Part shown: piece by piece, positions 33,858 to 43,160 of the stretch
Numbering within the stretch: position 1 is the stretch's first letter
Layout of the letters: each line of letters starts with the position of its first letter
Source of the DNA: Bathymodiolus brooksi
Taxonomy: Eukaryota; Mollusca; Bivalvia; Mytilida; Modiolidae
NCBI GenBank assembly: GCA_963680875.1
Contig: OY804577.1
Location: 104,605,906 to 104,669,905, forward strand
Reading direction: 5' to 3'
Length of the DNA stretch: 64,000 nucleotides
Made by a program: the position numbers and the translations under genes
Notes under the pieces: model-generated
Seen by the model: the letters and a program-made list of their open reading frames with translations, nothing else
Told to the model about the DNA's origin: nothing
Databases searched by the model: none

Positions 33858-34654
33858 TCAGTAACGTGTATGACCACCTCTTCCAGCAACGACAGCTTCG
33901 CATCTCCGACGCATAGAACCAATTGTTGGATAAAGGCTTGTGGGGATGTTGTTCCACTCGTGCACAAGTGCATCATGCAACTTCTGTAGTGTTTCTGGTG
34001 TAGTTTGACGATGACGAACATGTCTACCGAGTTCATTCCATAAATGTTAAATTGGTGACAGATCCGGTGATAATACCGGCCCAGGAAGAGCACGGATGTG
34101 ATTCTGGTTCAGAAAGTCTTGACAAACACGAGCCCGTGACATCTTACATTGTCATATTGAAAGACGTGCTCAAAGTTTCGCTGTTGCAGAAAGGGCGGAA
34201 CTATAGGATCAAGAATGTCGTCCCTGTATTTTACGGCATTCAATGTTCTTTGAACAATTTTGAGCTGAGTGCAAACCATCAAGACAAATTCCAGCCCAGA
34301 CCATAACACTTCAGCCTCCAAAACGGTCGGTCTCGTATACACACACTGGTCCGTAAAACGTTCCCCACGCCTGCGGTTTACACGATAACGTCCATCGCTA
34401 AAACGAAGTGAAAATCGGGATTCATTACTAAAAAGGATGTGTTGCCAGGTATGAAGCCTCCAACGACGGCGTGCATGAGCCCAGGCTAGTTTCGCTGTCC
34501 TATGGCGTTGTTTAAGGATTCGTCCTACCACCGGACGTCTAACTCGGAGTCCAGATTCACGTAGTCTTCTGCAAACAGTCCGACCCGAAATTCGGACGTT
34601 TGCTAGAACAGGTGTTCTACGGGCAGTGTCTTCATGGTATGCATAGCGCCACCA
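33858..34654 (-). pseudogene. Tc1/mariner-like transposase, inactivated, right arm
   Basis: Reverse-strand copy with the same substitution at the first catalytic D and the same stop at the third position. No active enzyme possible. Confidence 0.85.
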
Positions 34655-34655
34655 T

Positions 34656-34766
34656 GTTGTATATAGTGTACATATTTCATACTCATTAATGTATTTATTT
34701 ATTGTATAGTTGTATATCTGTATAATATTGTATTTACAAAGGTTTACCAGAATAAAGATATATACT
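34656..34766 (+). mobile_element. probable LINE 3' end fragment, right arm
   Basis: Inverted counterpart of 19040-19150, ending CCAGAATAAAGATATATA. Confidence 0.35.
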
Positions 34767-34969
34767 TCATCCGTTGTTTGGATCCCATTATACTTTTAAT
34801 TTGATTAATTACATGTTTGATTTTCAATTATTACAAACACATTTATTAATTATCACCAGTTAATATATTGTGTTTGACAATTAGTGAGAGATAAAGGTCA
34901 ACCATGTTTGCTTGGACTTGAGTAATTAACGCTAAAACGTGAACCTTGTAATATCAATGAAAAACTTTT

Positions 34970-35111
34970 ATGATTTAAAGTGTCATCTTGAGATCAATTA
35001 TTTAGTGATTTAAGGTGTCATCTTGTGATCAATTAATTTGTGATTGAAAGTGTCATCTTGAGACCAAATTATGTGACTATTTGTTGACACATGATGGGTA
35101 TCATTATAAAA
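34970..35111 (+). promoter_or_regulatory. promoter of subtype II gene, right arm
   Basis: Three 35-bp repeats with GTGTCATCTTG cores, TTGACACATGATGGG and TATAAAA (35105-35111). Confidence 0.65.
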
Positions 35112-35189
35112 CACCAACAGCACCCGGTAGATCACCATTTTCTATTCAGAAATCAACAATTAAACATACAAAGTAAGATATTTAAAAAA

Positions 35190-35504
35190 ATGGATTCTCA
35201 ACTGTACGCCAAGTTAACAGATGCTGAGAGAAAGACACAAGTAACCTGTCAACAGATGCTGTTACTTAGCGACCAACTGGAAAGTCTAAAAACCAGATAC
35301 GAAAAGGCGGTGAATGCAAACTTCAGATGCCTTCGATATCCGCTACATATGAAGATTGTGACGGTAGAGGGCGTCATAAACATGTATTACCAATACACAG
35401 TAGAGAAACAGAAAGAAGTAGCGGTTCTGAGATATCAAGTGTATGGCGAAGAACCAGTCTACGACCCTTTTGAAGAAGAGTTTGAAGATTACACAGAACA
35501 GTAA
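35190..35504 (+). CDS. 104-aa coiled-coil protein, subtype II, right arm
   Basis: Intact frame with the start at 35190; the open frame extends back to 35091 but crosses the TATA box. Differences from unit B: T for A at 19 and E rather than D at 72. The 3' side is the most expanded of all copies: several 36-bp terminal repeats, including one longer copy that repeats the codons for PVYDPFEEEFEDYTEQ after the stop, before the stem-loop. Same unknown function as the paralogues. Confidence 0.75.
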   Translation: MDSQLYAKLTDAERKTQVTCQQMLLLSDQLESLKTRYEKAVNANFRCLRYPLHMKIVTVEGVINMYYQYTVEKQKEVAVLRYQVYGEEPVYDPFEEEFEDYTEQ

Positions 35505-35687
35505 ACCAGTCTTTGGACTGAAGATTACATAGAACAATAAACCAGTCTTTGGACTGAAGATTACATAGAACAATAAACCAGTCTACGACCCTTTTGAAGA
35601 AGAGTTTGAAGATTACACAGAACAGTAAACCAGTCTTTGGACTGAAGATTGCACAGAACAGTAAACCAGTCTTTGGACTGCTACAAG

Positions 35688-35703
35688 GGCTCTTTTAAGA
35701 GCC
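35688..35703 (+). promoter_or_regulatory. histone-type 3' stem-loop, right arm
   Basis: GGCTCT-TTTA-AGAGCC, 183 nt after the stop because of the expanded terminal repeats; CAAAAAGA follows 13 nt downstream. Confidence 0.65.
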
Positions 35704-35789
35704 ACATTACATATTTCAAAAAGAGTCTAAATTGTATTCTCAAATGTGTCTGTAGATTTTAAGTTATCGAATGCTGTACGCTGGATAGC

Positions 35790-35883
35790 GGATGTGGCCG
35801 AGTTGTCTAGGGCGGTGAACATAAGGCTTAAGGGATTTGTGCTGTAGTGTATCAAAGATGTGAGTTGATATCCCGTCGATGGA
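35790..35883 (+). repeat. decayed tRNA-like sequence, right arm
   Basis: TGGCCGAGTTG A box and degraded B box, counterpart of 18013-18120. Confidence 0.5.
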
Positions 35884-35978
35884 GGACAAAAGATTTGTCA
35901 ATTAAAAATATCTAATTCTAATAATGTTGGGTGTAATTTTCAGACATATATATTTATTAATTACTTTTATTTTCTAGA

Positions 35979-36165
35979 ACTAACGTTGTGAATTCGAATT
36001 CGAATTCCGCTTATGCGAGGTGTACTCGATACAACATTATGCGATCAAGTTTGTCAGTGACTTGCGGCAGGTCGATGGTTTTCTCCGGTTTCCTCCACCA
36101 ATAAAACTGACCGCCACGATATTTAAAATGAAATATTGTTTAAAATTTGCGCTAAATACCATAAC
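35979..36165 (+). mobile_element. SINE (family 1), head-truncated, right arm
   Basis: Counterpart of 17738-17915; a local GAATTC duplication (GAATTCGAATTCGAATTCC) lies at its head. Confidence 0.7.
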
Positions 36166-36480
36166 CCTAACCCTAGATAAGCTTTCTATAATTTTTCACT
36201 ATATAAGTCTAAAACTGTTCATGATAGCACGCCAGTGTAAATCATCATTTATCTAAGCATTACAAAGGGTTTGTGTGCCTTAAATTTGCACGTATATACT
36301 ACTTTTTCATAGTATTATTTGATGATATCAAGCTCATTATTTATGTTATTACATAATGATTTTATTTAAACAATTTTATTGGCTATCATGCTGTCACCTG
36401 ACATTCCGTAAAATTTGATATTGTTTGATTAAAACTCGTATTTACTTGGTTTCACTTTCGTTTTCGCTTAATGTAATAAA

Positions 36481-36623
36481 ACAATTACAGTCTTTTGTAT
36501 CGGTCAATACGAGTTTTTATGGACCTTAGAAATCAATATTCACCGAAGCCTAAAGGTTTCGGTGAATATCGTTTTTAAGGTTCATAAAAACTCGCATTGA
36601 CCTCAACAAAAGACTATAATTGT
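36481..36623. repeat. 143-bp palindrome, right arm
   Basis: Inverted counterpart of 17277-17419; the centre differs (GAAGCCTAAAGGTTTC). Confidence 0.8.
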
Positions 36624-36674
36624 ATAAAGTTAACTACAGCAACATGTAGGTAAAAACAAACAAAAATAATCGAC

Positions 36675-36762
36675 TGATACCGACATCTCCTGGTTTCAAG
36701 ATATAATAACGCTATATGATCATAATACCTACTTTTTTGTCGTCGTCTGTATGTCAATCATG
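36675..36762. repeat. 88-bp direct repeat, internal copy
   Basis: TGATACCGACATCTCCTGG.. to ..GTCAATCATG. It recurs at 37672-37759 with one visible difference. Confidence 0.85.
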
Positions 36763-37250
36763 TATCCTACTACCAATTTAGTTGGTTATATATACATAGT
36801 CCGTGAATGGAAATATAATATAACCAACCTTGGTGTCGGAGTTATCGACATCTTCCAGGACATGATCAACTAGTAATTGCTATAAGTGGACGAACTGCTG
36901 CTCTGTTGGACAGATGTAGAGTACATGTAGTAGGTACTTATTAGAGTTCATATTGAAAACAAGAGATATTTTCTAGTAGTGATATAAATCATGTCATTTA
37001 CCGAGTGAAGAACAAGAACAAGGACATAAATGTTTACTACATATAGAAGGTGGTGCTTGTAGAGTTTGTTGTCTCTGGATGTACACCCCGTCATTCCAAA
37101 CTGGCGGGAACTAAGATATATTCTCAACCTGATCTTTTTTTTCGTCGTTCCAATCTAGGTTGTTTAGTTTTAAAAGTTTTCCCTCATATATTTTCAGCAC
37201 AAAAATAAGTTTACCCTTGCAACGAGTATTCTTTTACTGATGGATTTAGG

Positions 37251-37402
37251 GTGATTAATGCCACTTTCAACAATAAGGTTGTATCGATTACACATTGCCT
37301 GAGCGGGATTCGCACTCACAACGTTAGTGCTGATAGGCACTTATTTGATAGGTAGTTGTAAATCCAACTACCATGCGAACACGACCACGACGGTCCCTGA
37401 TG
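37251..37402 (-). mobile_element. short SINE (family 1), right arm
   Basis: Counterpart of 16503-16665 in inverted orientation. Confidence 0.65.
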
Positions 37403-37618
37403 GATTTAAATTTTTAACATATTCAGTAATCTATTTCTTCCCTTCTTGGGTATTTTATCATATAGAATAAAATGTGAAAAAAGTTAACGACAATGTTAAT
37501 CTATATCATAATAATAGTTATTTAGTAAATACAAGTAATTAATAAATATATATTTCTAAAAAATGAACGCAATGCTCAGTGTTAGAATAAGATATTTTGA
37601 GATGACAAACCTTTTGTT

Positions 37619-37671
37619 CTCCCTCGACGGGATTCGAACTCACACCTTTGATACACTACAGCACCAATGCC
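37619..37671 (-). repeat. truncated tRNA-like sequence at a deletion junction
   Basis: Only the B-box side remains. At ..CACCAATGCC the sequence jumps to the 88-bp repeat. Confidence 0.6.
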
Positions 37672-37759
37672 TGATACCGACATCTCCTGGTTTCAAGATA
37701 TAATAACGCTATATGATCATAATATCTACTTTTTTGTCGTCGTCTGTATGTCAATCATG
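37672..37759. repeat. 88-bp direct repeat, terminal copy at right junction
   Basis: Ends ..GTCAATCATG and is followed by unrelated flank ATGAGCTGAC. Confidence 0.85.
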
Positions 37760-37992
37760 ATGAGCTGACTTAACATGAAGCTGACGAAACATGTTCACAG
37801 GAGCTCTTTTAATGTGGGAAACTTTGTTTCGTTAAATGAGGAACAGAACTATTGAAAATCATAGCTTCCCAAAGAGGCCTACCAGTTATTTCATTTGTTA
37901 TTGCAAAAACCAAACGCATTGCGCCTGTCTCATAATCAAAAATTGAAATCATCAATCTTCATCGATCACACGAATTTGGGTTTGGGTTTGGG

Positions 37993-38242
37993 TTTATGGT
38001 GGTTAACGCCACTTTCAACACTATTTCAGTTATATCGTGGCTGTCAGTTTTATTGGAGGAGGAAACTACAGTACCCGGATAAAACCACCGACCTGTCGCA
38101 AGTGACTGACAAACTTGATCACATAATGTTGTATCGAGTACACCTTATCATGAACTGGGTTTGAACTCACAACTTTAGTGGTGATACGCACAGATTACAC
38201 AGGTAGTTGTTAATTCAACTACCATACGATTACGACGGCACC
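37993..38242 (-). mobile_element. SINE (family 1), nearly full length
   Basis: Minus strand head with GTGAGTTCAAACCCAG, body and tail ending GAAAGTGGCGTTAACCACC, outside the amplified region. Confidence 0.8.
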
Positions 38243-38956
38243 TTAAATAATACATCAAATAACTTATGTTAATTAATTGTATTAAAAAACACTTTAATTA
38301 AAAAAAAAAGTGTATCGTCTGCCGGACTAGGGTTCCATTAACCTCTTAAATAACATAACAACTTACCATCGCTTTGCTGACTGTCACACGAACATACAAA
38401 AATATGCCAAACTAAAACAGCGAGGCATATATAAGTCTTCATCTTTTTATCCTATCCTTAAAATTTATATAAATGTGGGTTTTATATACTAGTACACGTT
38501 ATGCAAGATTTATTCTCAGTCTACCCATATTTTTTATTCCCTTAATATGACACTGATATTCTTTGATCTTGTTCTGGAATAGAAATCTGGTAGTATATTT
38601 TTATTATATGCAATTTAATCTTGATTTTGACGCGATATGGATAATAAAATGTGCGTGCAACTCTTTGTCGTAGCCAGTGACAGGAATATATTAGTCTGAC
38701 GTAAATCATAAAATTATTTAAACCATGGTATCACTACGTAAACGTTGTACTCTATCAGGATTGGCCTTGGGAGATGCGGGACCCAATGCAGTTCTCTGTA
38801 AAACCTGCAGTGTGTTGTTGTATGTACTTGAACAGCCAAGAGTAGATAACTTCAGCACGGGCCCAATTGGTCCAATTAGCTTAAGGACGGCCATATCCTG
38901 TATGAAAAGTGTTTTCGTGTTTAAAGTGTACTGTGACTTCCATGTTTTGAACACTA
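38243..38956. other. no gene recognised
   Basis: AT-rich. Frames on both strands at 38718-38979 (84 and 78 codons) have a less AT-rich, protein-like composition, but I cannot assign them to a family. Confidence 0.4.
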
Positions 38957-39165
38957 CAATCGGCGCCTATCACCACTAACGTTGTGAGTTCAAATCGTGC
39001 TCATGTCGATGTGTACTCGATACAATATTATGTGAGAAAGTTTGTCAGTGACTTTCGGCAAGTCGGTGGTTTTCTCCGGGTACTCCAGTTTCCTCCACCA
39101 ATAAAACTGCACGCCATGATATAACTGAAATATTGTTGAAAGTGGTGTTAAACACCATAACCATA
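38957..39165 (+). mobile_element. SINE (family 1), partial head
   Basis: TGTACTCGATACAATATT, CTCCGGGTACTCCAGTTTCC and tail GTTGAAAGTGGTGTTAAACA are all present. Confidence 0.8.
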
Positions 39166-39654
39166 ACCCCTAAATTTTATGATGCTATAAAGATCCTGCA
39201 TGCAAACATAAATCAACCAATCTGGTTACAATCATATCTCGTACATGCTCCCTTTAACTGATATGTAACGTGGGAGATCGGAGGAAACCCCATTAAGGGT
39301 CACATGTGAGTGACCTTGTGTCATGAATATATAATGATATGATAAATATGGTTATGACCTTTTTTCGACGAACAGGATTGCTCGTAGCATGCAAAGCAGT
39401 CTAGTAACATTTTTATATTCTCGCAACTGCCATTTTCATTGGATTATACTGATCATATTCCCGATAGTGAAACTGCCCATGACCTTGCTTTGATAATCGT
39501 GCTTCCAATTGTTTTCTATTTCACCTTTCCGAATACAAATATTGAAAATTATCAACTAATGATCTGGTATTTTATTTCATGTGTTACAGCTGAAACGACA
39601 TTTTAGAGCATGTCAATCTTATCGGGAATTTATCGAAAATTAAGATGAACCGAT
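39166..39654. other. no gene recognised
   Basis: Nothing recognisable before the reverse-transcriptase remnant. Confidence 0.4.
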
Positions 39655-39970
39655 ACTTGTTGAAAGTCACCCGGATGGCTATTGAAAGCTTTATTTGTTT
39701 GCAGCACCCATCTATTAACCATATTCTGATGGGAAACACAAGCTCTGGAATATCTGAGAGTTACATTCGCCATATCCATTTCAACTGGAATGTTATCAGG
39801 AAAGTTTGCAATGTGAAATTTTAAATCATGTTAAGCTTCCGACATTAACTGTCAATTTCTAGGAGTATGAAGTAGACCAAGTAGTATCTATGGTATCCGT
39901 TTTATTTCAAGCTCAAAGGGATAGATGCGATCAAAATAGTCACCAAACATTGAATTATTCAGTGAAATGA
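39655..39970 (-). pseudogene. decayed reverse-transcriptase remnant (Penelope-like type)
   Basis: Minus-strand translation gives SLNNSMFGDYFDRIYPFELE, a stop, then in another frame FHIANF..NIP..MANVTLRYSRAC. These blocks match, in order, the part after the catalytic core of Penelope-like element reverse transcriptases as I remember it (FGD..DRIYP-ELEIK, ..NFP..NIP, LIRYSRAC). Stops and frame changes break it, and the catalytic YADD part is not present. It lies just upstream of a dispersed repeat that I associate with the same element class. Confidence 0.5.
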
Positions 39971-39974
39971 AGTG

Positions 39975-40098
39975 TCTCGGTGCTTATTGGGAATATCCCG
40001 ATACTTAATAAAAGTATCACGATGTCTATTGAGTTATTCCGATACTCATTGAAAGCATCCCTGTTTTTATTGAAAATATCCCGATACTTATTAAATAA
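39975..40098. repeat. short degenerate tandem repeat
   Basis: About four diverged copies of a TATTGAAAATATCCCGATAC-like motif spaced 30-35 bp apart. Confidence 0.55.
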
Positions 40099-40099
40099 A

Positions 40100-40470
40100 C
40101 GTTAGAGAAATCCTAAGGGACAATCCAGAGGAACTGGCAATACAAGACTCAAGACGACGACAAACAAAACGAAAAAACACAACACAATATGTGGTGGATG
40201 GCAGTATACGCAAACAAACACAAATAACGTAAATAAGATACGAATGAGCCCTCCTACAAACAACTGGAGGTAAGACGAACAGAACATCATTTCCACGCGG
40301 AAGCCACAGCGAGTACCACAAAACAGAACCCAGAACGTAAGGACATCTGATAGGACAAAATGTTGGGCATCCCTACACGCAAGCACGCACAACTACACAC
40401 TAAGACATGAGTTCCCCTCCACAAACAATCGAAGGCATGGAACATCGTTTCTATGCGGAAATCGCAACGG
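40100..40470 (+). repeat. dispersed repeat copy (5' part), locally duplicated
   Basis: Blocks AATCCAGAGGAACTGGCAA, CAAACAAACACAAATAACGT, CCTCCTACAAACAACTGGAG and CGTTTCTATGCGGAAATCGC are shared with 57140-57440 and, inverted, with 58672-58868. The segment ATGAG..CCTCC to the GCGGAA block occurs twice here (about 40230-40350 and 40407-40500). Confidence 0.65.
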
Positions 40471-42623
40471 ACAACACAACACAGAACCAAGAACGTAAAG
40501 ACACACAACGGACAACACAGCACAGAACCACGAACGTAAAGACACACAACAGGACAACACAACACAGAACCAAGAACGTAAAGACACACAACAGGACAAC
40601 ACAACACAGAACCAAGAACGTAAAGACACACAACAGGACAACACAACACAGAACCAAGAACGTAAAGACACACAACAGGACAACACAACACAGAACCAAG
40701 AACGTAAAGACACACAACAGGACAACACAACACAGAACCAAGAACGTAAAGACACACAACAGGACAACACAACACAGAACCAAGAACGTAAAGACACACA
40801 ACAGGACAACACAACACAGAACCAAGAACGTAAAGACACGCAACAGGACAACACAAAACAGAACCAAGAACGTAAAGACACACAACAGGACAACACAACA
40901 CAGAACCAAGAACGTAAAGACACACAACGGACAACACAGCACAGAACCAAGAACGTAAAGACACACAACAGGACAACACAACACAGAACCAAGAACGTAA
41001 AGACACACAACAGGACAACACAACACAGAACCAAGAACGTAAAGACACACAACAGGACAACACAACACAGAACCAAGAACGTAAAGACACACAACAGGAC
41101 AACACAACACATAACCAAGAACGTAAAGACACACAACAGGACAACACAACACAGAACCAAGAACGTAAAGACACACAACAGGACAACACAACACATAACC
41201 AAGAACGTAAAGACACACAACAGGACAACACAACACAGAACCAAGAACGTAAAGACACACAACAGGACAACACAACACAGAACCAAGAACGTAAAGACAC
41301 ACAACAGGACAACACAACACAGAACCAAGAACGTAAAGACACACAACAGGACAACACAACACAGAACCAAGAACGTAAAGACACACAACAGGACAACACA
41401 ACACAGAACCAAGAACGTAAAGACACACAACAGGACAACACAACACAGAACCAAGAACGTAAAGACACACAACAGGACAACACAACACAGAACCAAGAAC
41501 GTAAAGACACACAACAGGACAACACAACACATAACCAAGAACGTAAAGACACACAACAGGACAACACAACACAGAACCAAGAACGTAAAGACACACAACA
41601 GGACAACACAACACATAACCAAGAACGTAAAGACACACAACAGGACAACACAACACATAACCAAGAACGTAAAGACACACAACAGGACAACACAACACAG
41701 AACCAAGAACGTAAAGACACACAACAGGACAACACAACACAGAACCAAGAACGTAAAGACACACAACAGGACAACACAACACAGAACCAAGAACGTAAAG
41801 ACACACAACAGGACAACACAACACATAACCAAGAACGTAAAGACACACAACAGGACAACACAACACAGAACCAAGAACGTAAAGACACACAACAGGACAA
41901 CACAACACAGAACCAAGAACGTAAAGACACACAACAGGACAACACAACACAGAACCAAGAACGTAAAGACACACAACAGGACAACACAACACAGAACCAA
42001 GAACGTAAAGACACACAACAGGACAACACAACACAGAACCAAGAACGTAAAGACACACAACAGGACAACACAACACAGAACCAAGAACGTAAAGACACAC
42101 AACAGGACAACACAACACAGAACCAAGAACGTAAAGACACACAACAGGACAACACAACACAGAACCAAGAACGTAAAGACACACAACGGACAACACAGCA
42201 CAGAACCAAGAACATAAAGACACACAACAGGACAACACAACACAGAACCAAGAACGTAAAGACACACAACAGGACAACACAACACAGAACCAAGAACGTA
42301 AAGACACACAACAGGACAACACAACACAGAACCAAGAACGTAAAGACACACAACAGGACAACACAACACAGAACCAAGAACGTAAAGACACACAACAGGA
42401 CAACACAACACAGAACCAAGAACGTAAAGACACACAACAGGACAACACAAACAACTTAAAAGATATGAGCAACACAGAACCCACCAAACAATTATTCTAC
42501 AGCGGGAAAAAAGAGTCCTTTGAGAATGAAATTCTAGTAGATAAATCAGAGCAAGAAAATGACATACCTCGTGACAATGAATTAAATGTAGATACTTCAG
42601 ATCATATATATGAAAATGTATAG
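40407..42623 (+). pseudogene. possible repeat-rich coding exon, frame-broken
   Basis: The plus strand starts MSSPPQTIEGMEHRFYAEIA and enters a 14-residue repeat QDNTTQNQERKDTQ encoded by the 42-bp array. At the other end the same frame is open from 42177 to the TAG at 42621-42623, giving ..KDMSNTEPTKQLFYSGKKE and an acidic end NELNVDTSDHIYENV. Three variant 41-bp units (near 40510, 40926 and 42186) each shift the frame by one base. Between the second and third the frame contains TAA in every unit, but the three shifts sum to three, so the ends are in register. It could be a broken gene, an allele-specific artefact, or a chance frame. HIYENV resembles cytoplasmic tyrosine motifs, but no membrane segment is seen. 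The very long minus-strand frames here are shadows of the repeat. Confidence 0.3.
40470..42450. repeat. 42-bp minisatellite, about 47 units
   Basis: Unit core ACACAGAACCAAGAACGTAA. Most units are exactly 42 bp. There are two recurring variants: ACACATAACC for ACACAGAACC (several copies), and a 41-bp unit with CAACGGACAACACAGCAC (three copies). It has grown from a segment that is single-copy in related dispersed repeats (compare 57360-57410). Confidence 0.95.
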
Positions 42624-43063
42624 TCAAAAGAGTCGTTCTGCAAGAAAACACGTTGTGTGGTCTTATCCTTAAATTTTATAATGTATATAAATTTGTTAAA
42701 TACAATGATACAGATATTTTGTTCATGGGTGAATGGTAGTTCAATGTATGGTTTTTAAGCAAGAATGTAAAGACTTAATGTAGGTATATACCTTGTATGG
42801 GAGTGAATTGTCTCCCTTCGGTTGATTCTGAAATGAACAGATGGTTTTATAAATTAATATAATATGATAAAGTAGGTTATGTACAATTTATACAAGAAAA
42901 GATTACAATGTAATAAGTAAATTTCTCAGATTGATATTGTTAACGCTGATCAACTTTAACTATTTTTTGTTTGAGATGCTAGTTTTTATTTATATATACG
43001 GGTAATTCTAATTGTTAATCTTCATCTTACTTTTAAAGTTATAAATATATACGTATTTTGTTT
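42624..43063. other. no gene recognised
   Basis: AT-rich spacer after the repeat-linked tail and before a SINE fragment. Confidence 0.45.
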
Positions 43064-43160
43064 GATGGTGTTTAACGCCACTTTCAACAAGGTTATATCG
43101 TTGCGTTGCGGTCAGTTTATTGGTGGAGGAAACCTGTCGCAAGTCACTGACAAACTTTAT
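43064..43160 (-). mobile_element. SINE (family 1) 3' fragment running into the satellite
   Basis: GTGTTTAACGCCACTTTCAA, the gcggtcag-like core and CTGTCGCAAGTCACTGACAA are present. The SINE text then continues directly as ACTTTATCAC, which is the start of the 29-bp repeat unit. Confidence 0.75.

Larger units (their letters stand above)
5763..37759. repeat. amplified, partly palindromic segmental-duplication region
   Basis: The region comprises an inverted left arm, two tandem units A and B offset by 9459 bp, the start of a third unit, and an inverted right arm. Both outer edges break at the same point of the repeat unit: the left edge starts at CATG-TATCCTAC and the right edge ends ..GTCAATCATG, which are adjacent in the internal copies (around 17141 and 26600). 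It carries six copies of the 104-residue gene. Either recent amplification or misassembly could produce this picture. Confidence 0.8.
33071..37759 (-). repeat. inverted right arm (copy of A/B)
   Basis: After a short 35-bp segment shared with the left side, it reads as the reverse complement of unit A/B from about 20.70 kb back to about 16.23 kb, then jumps to a second copy of an 88-bp piece (37672-37759) and ends at the right junction. More diverged from A and B than they are from each other. Confidence 0.8.

Noticed and set aside
40287..42651. Three open frames of 678-752 codons on the minus strand
   Set aside because: They consist only of the 42-bp repeat read in its open minus-strand frames (CVSLRSWFCVVLSC and variants). 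A repeat unit divisible by three without stops gives this automatically.
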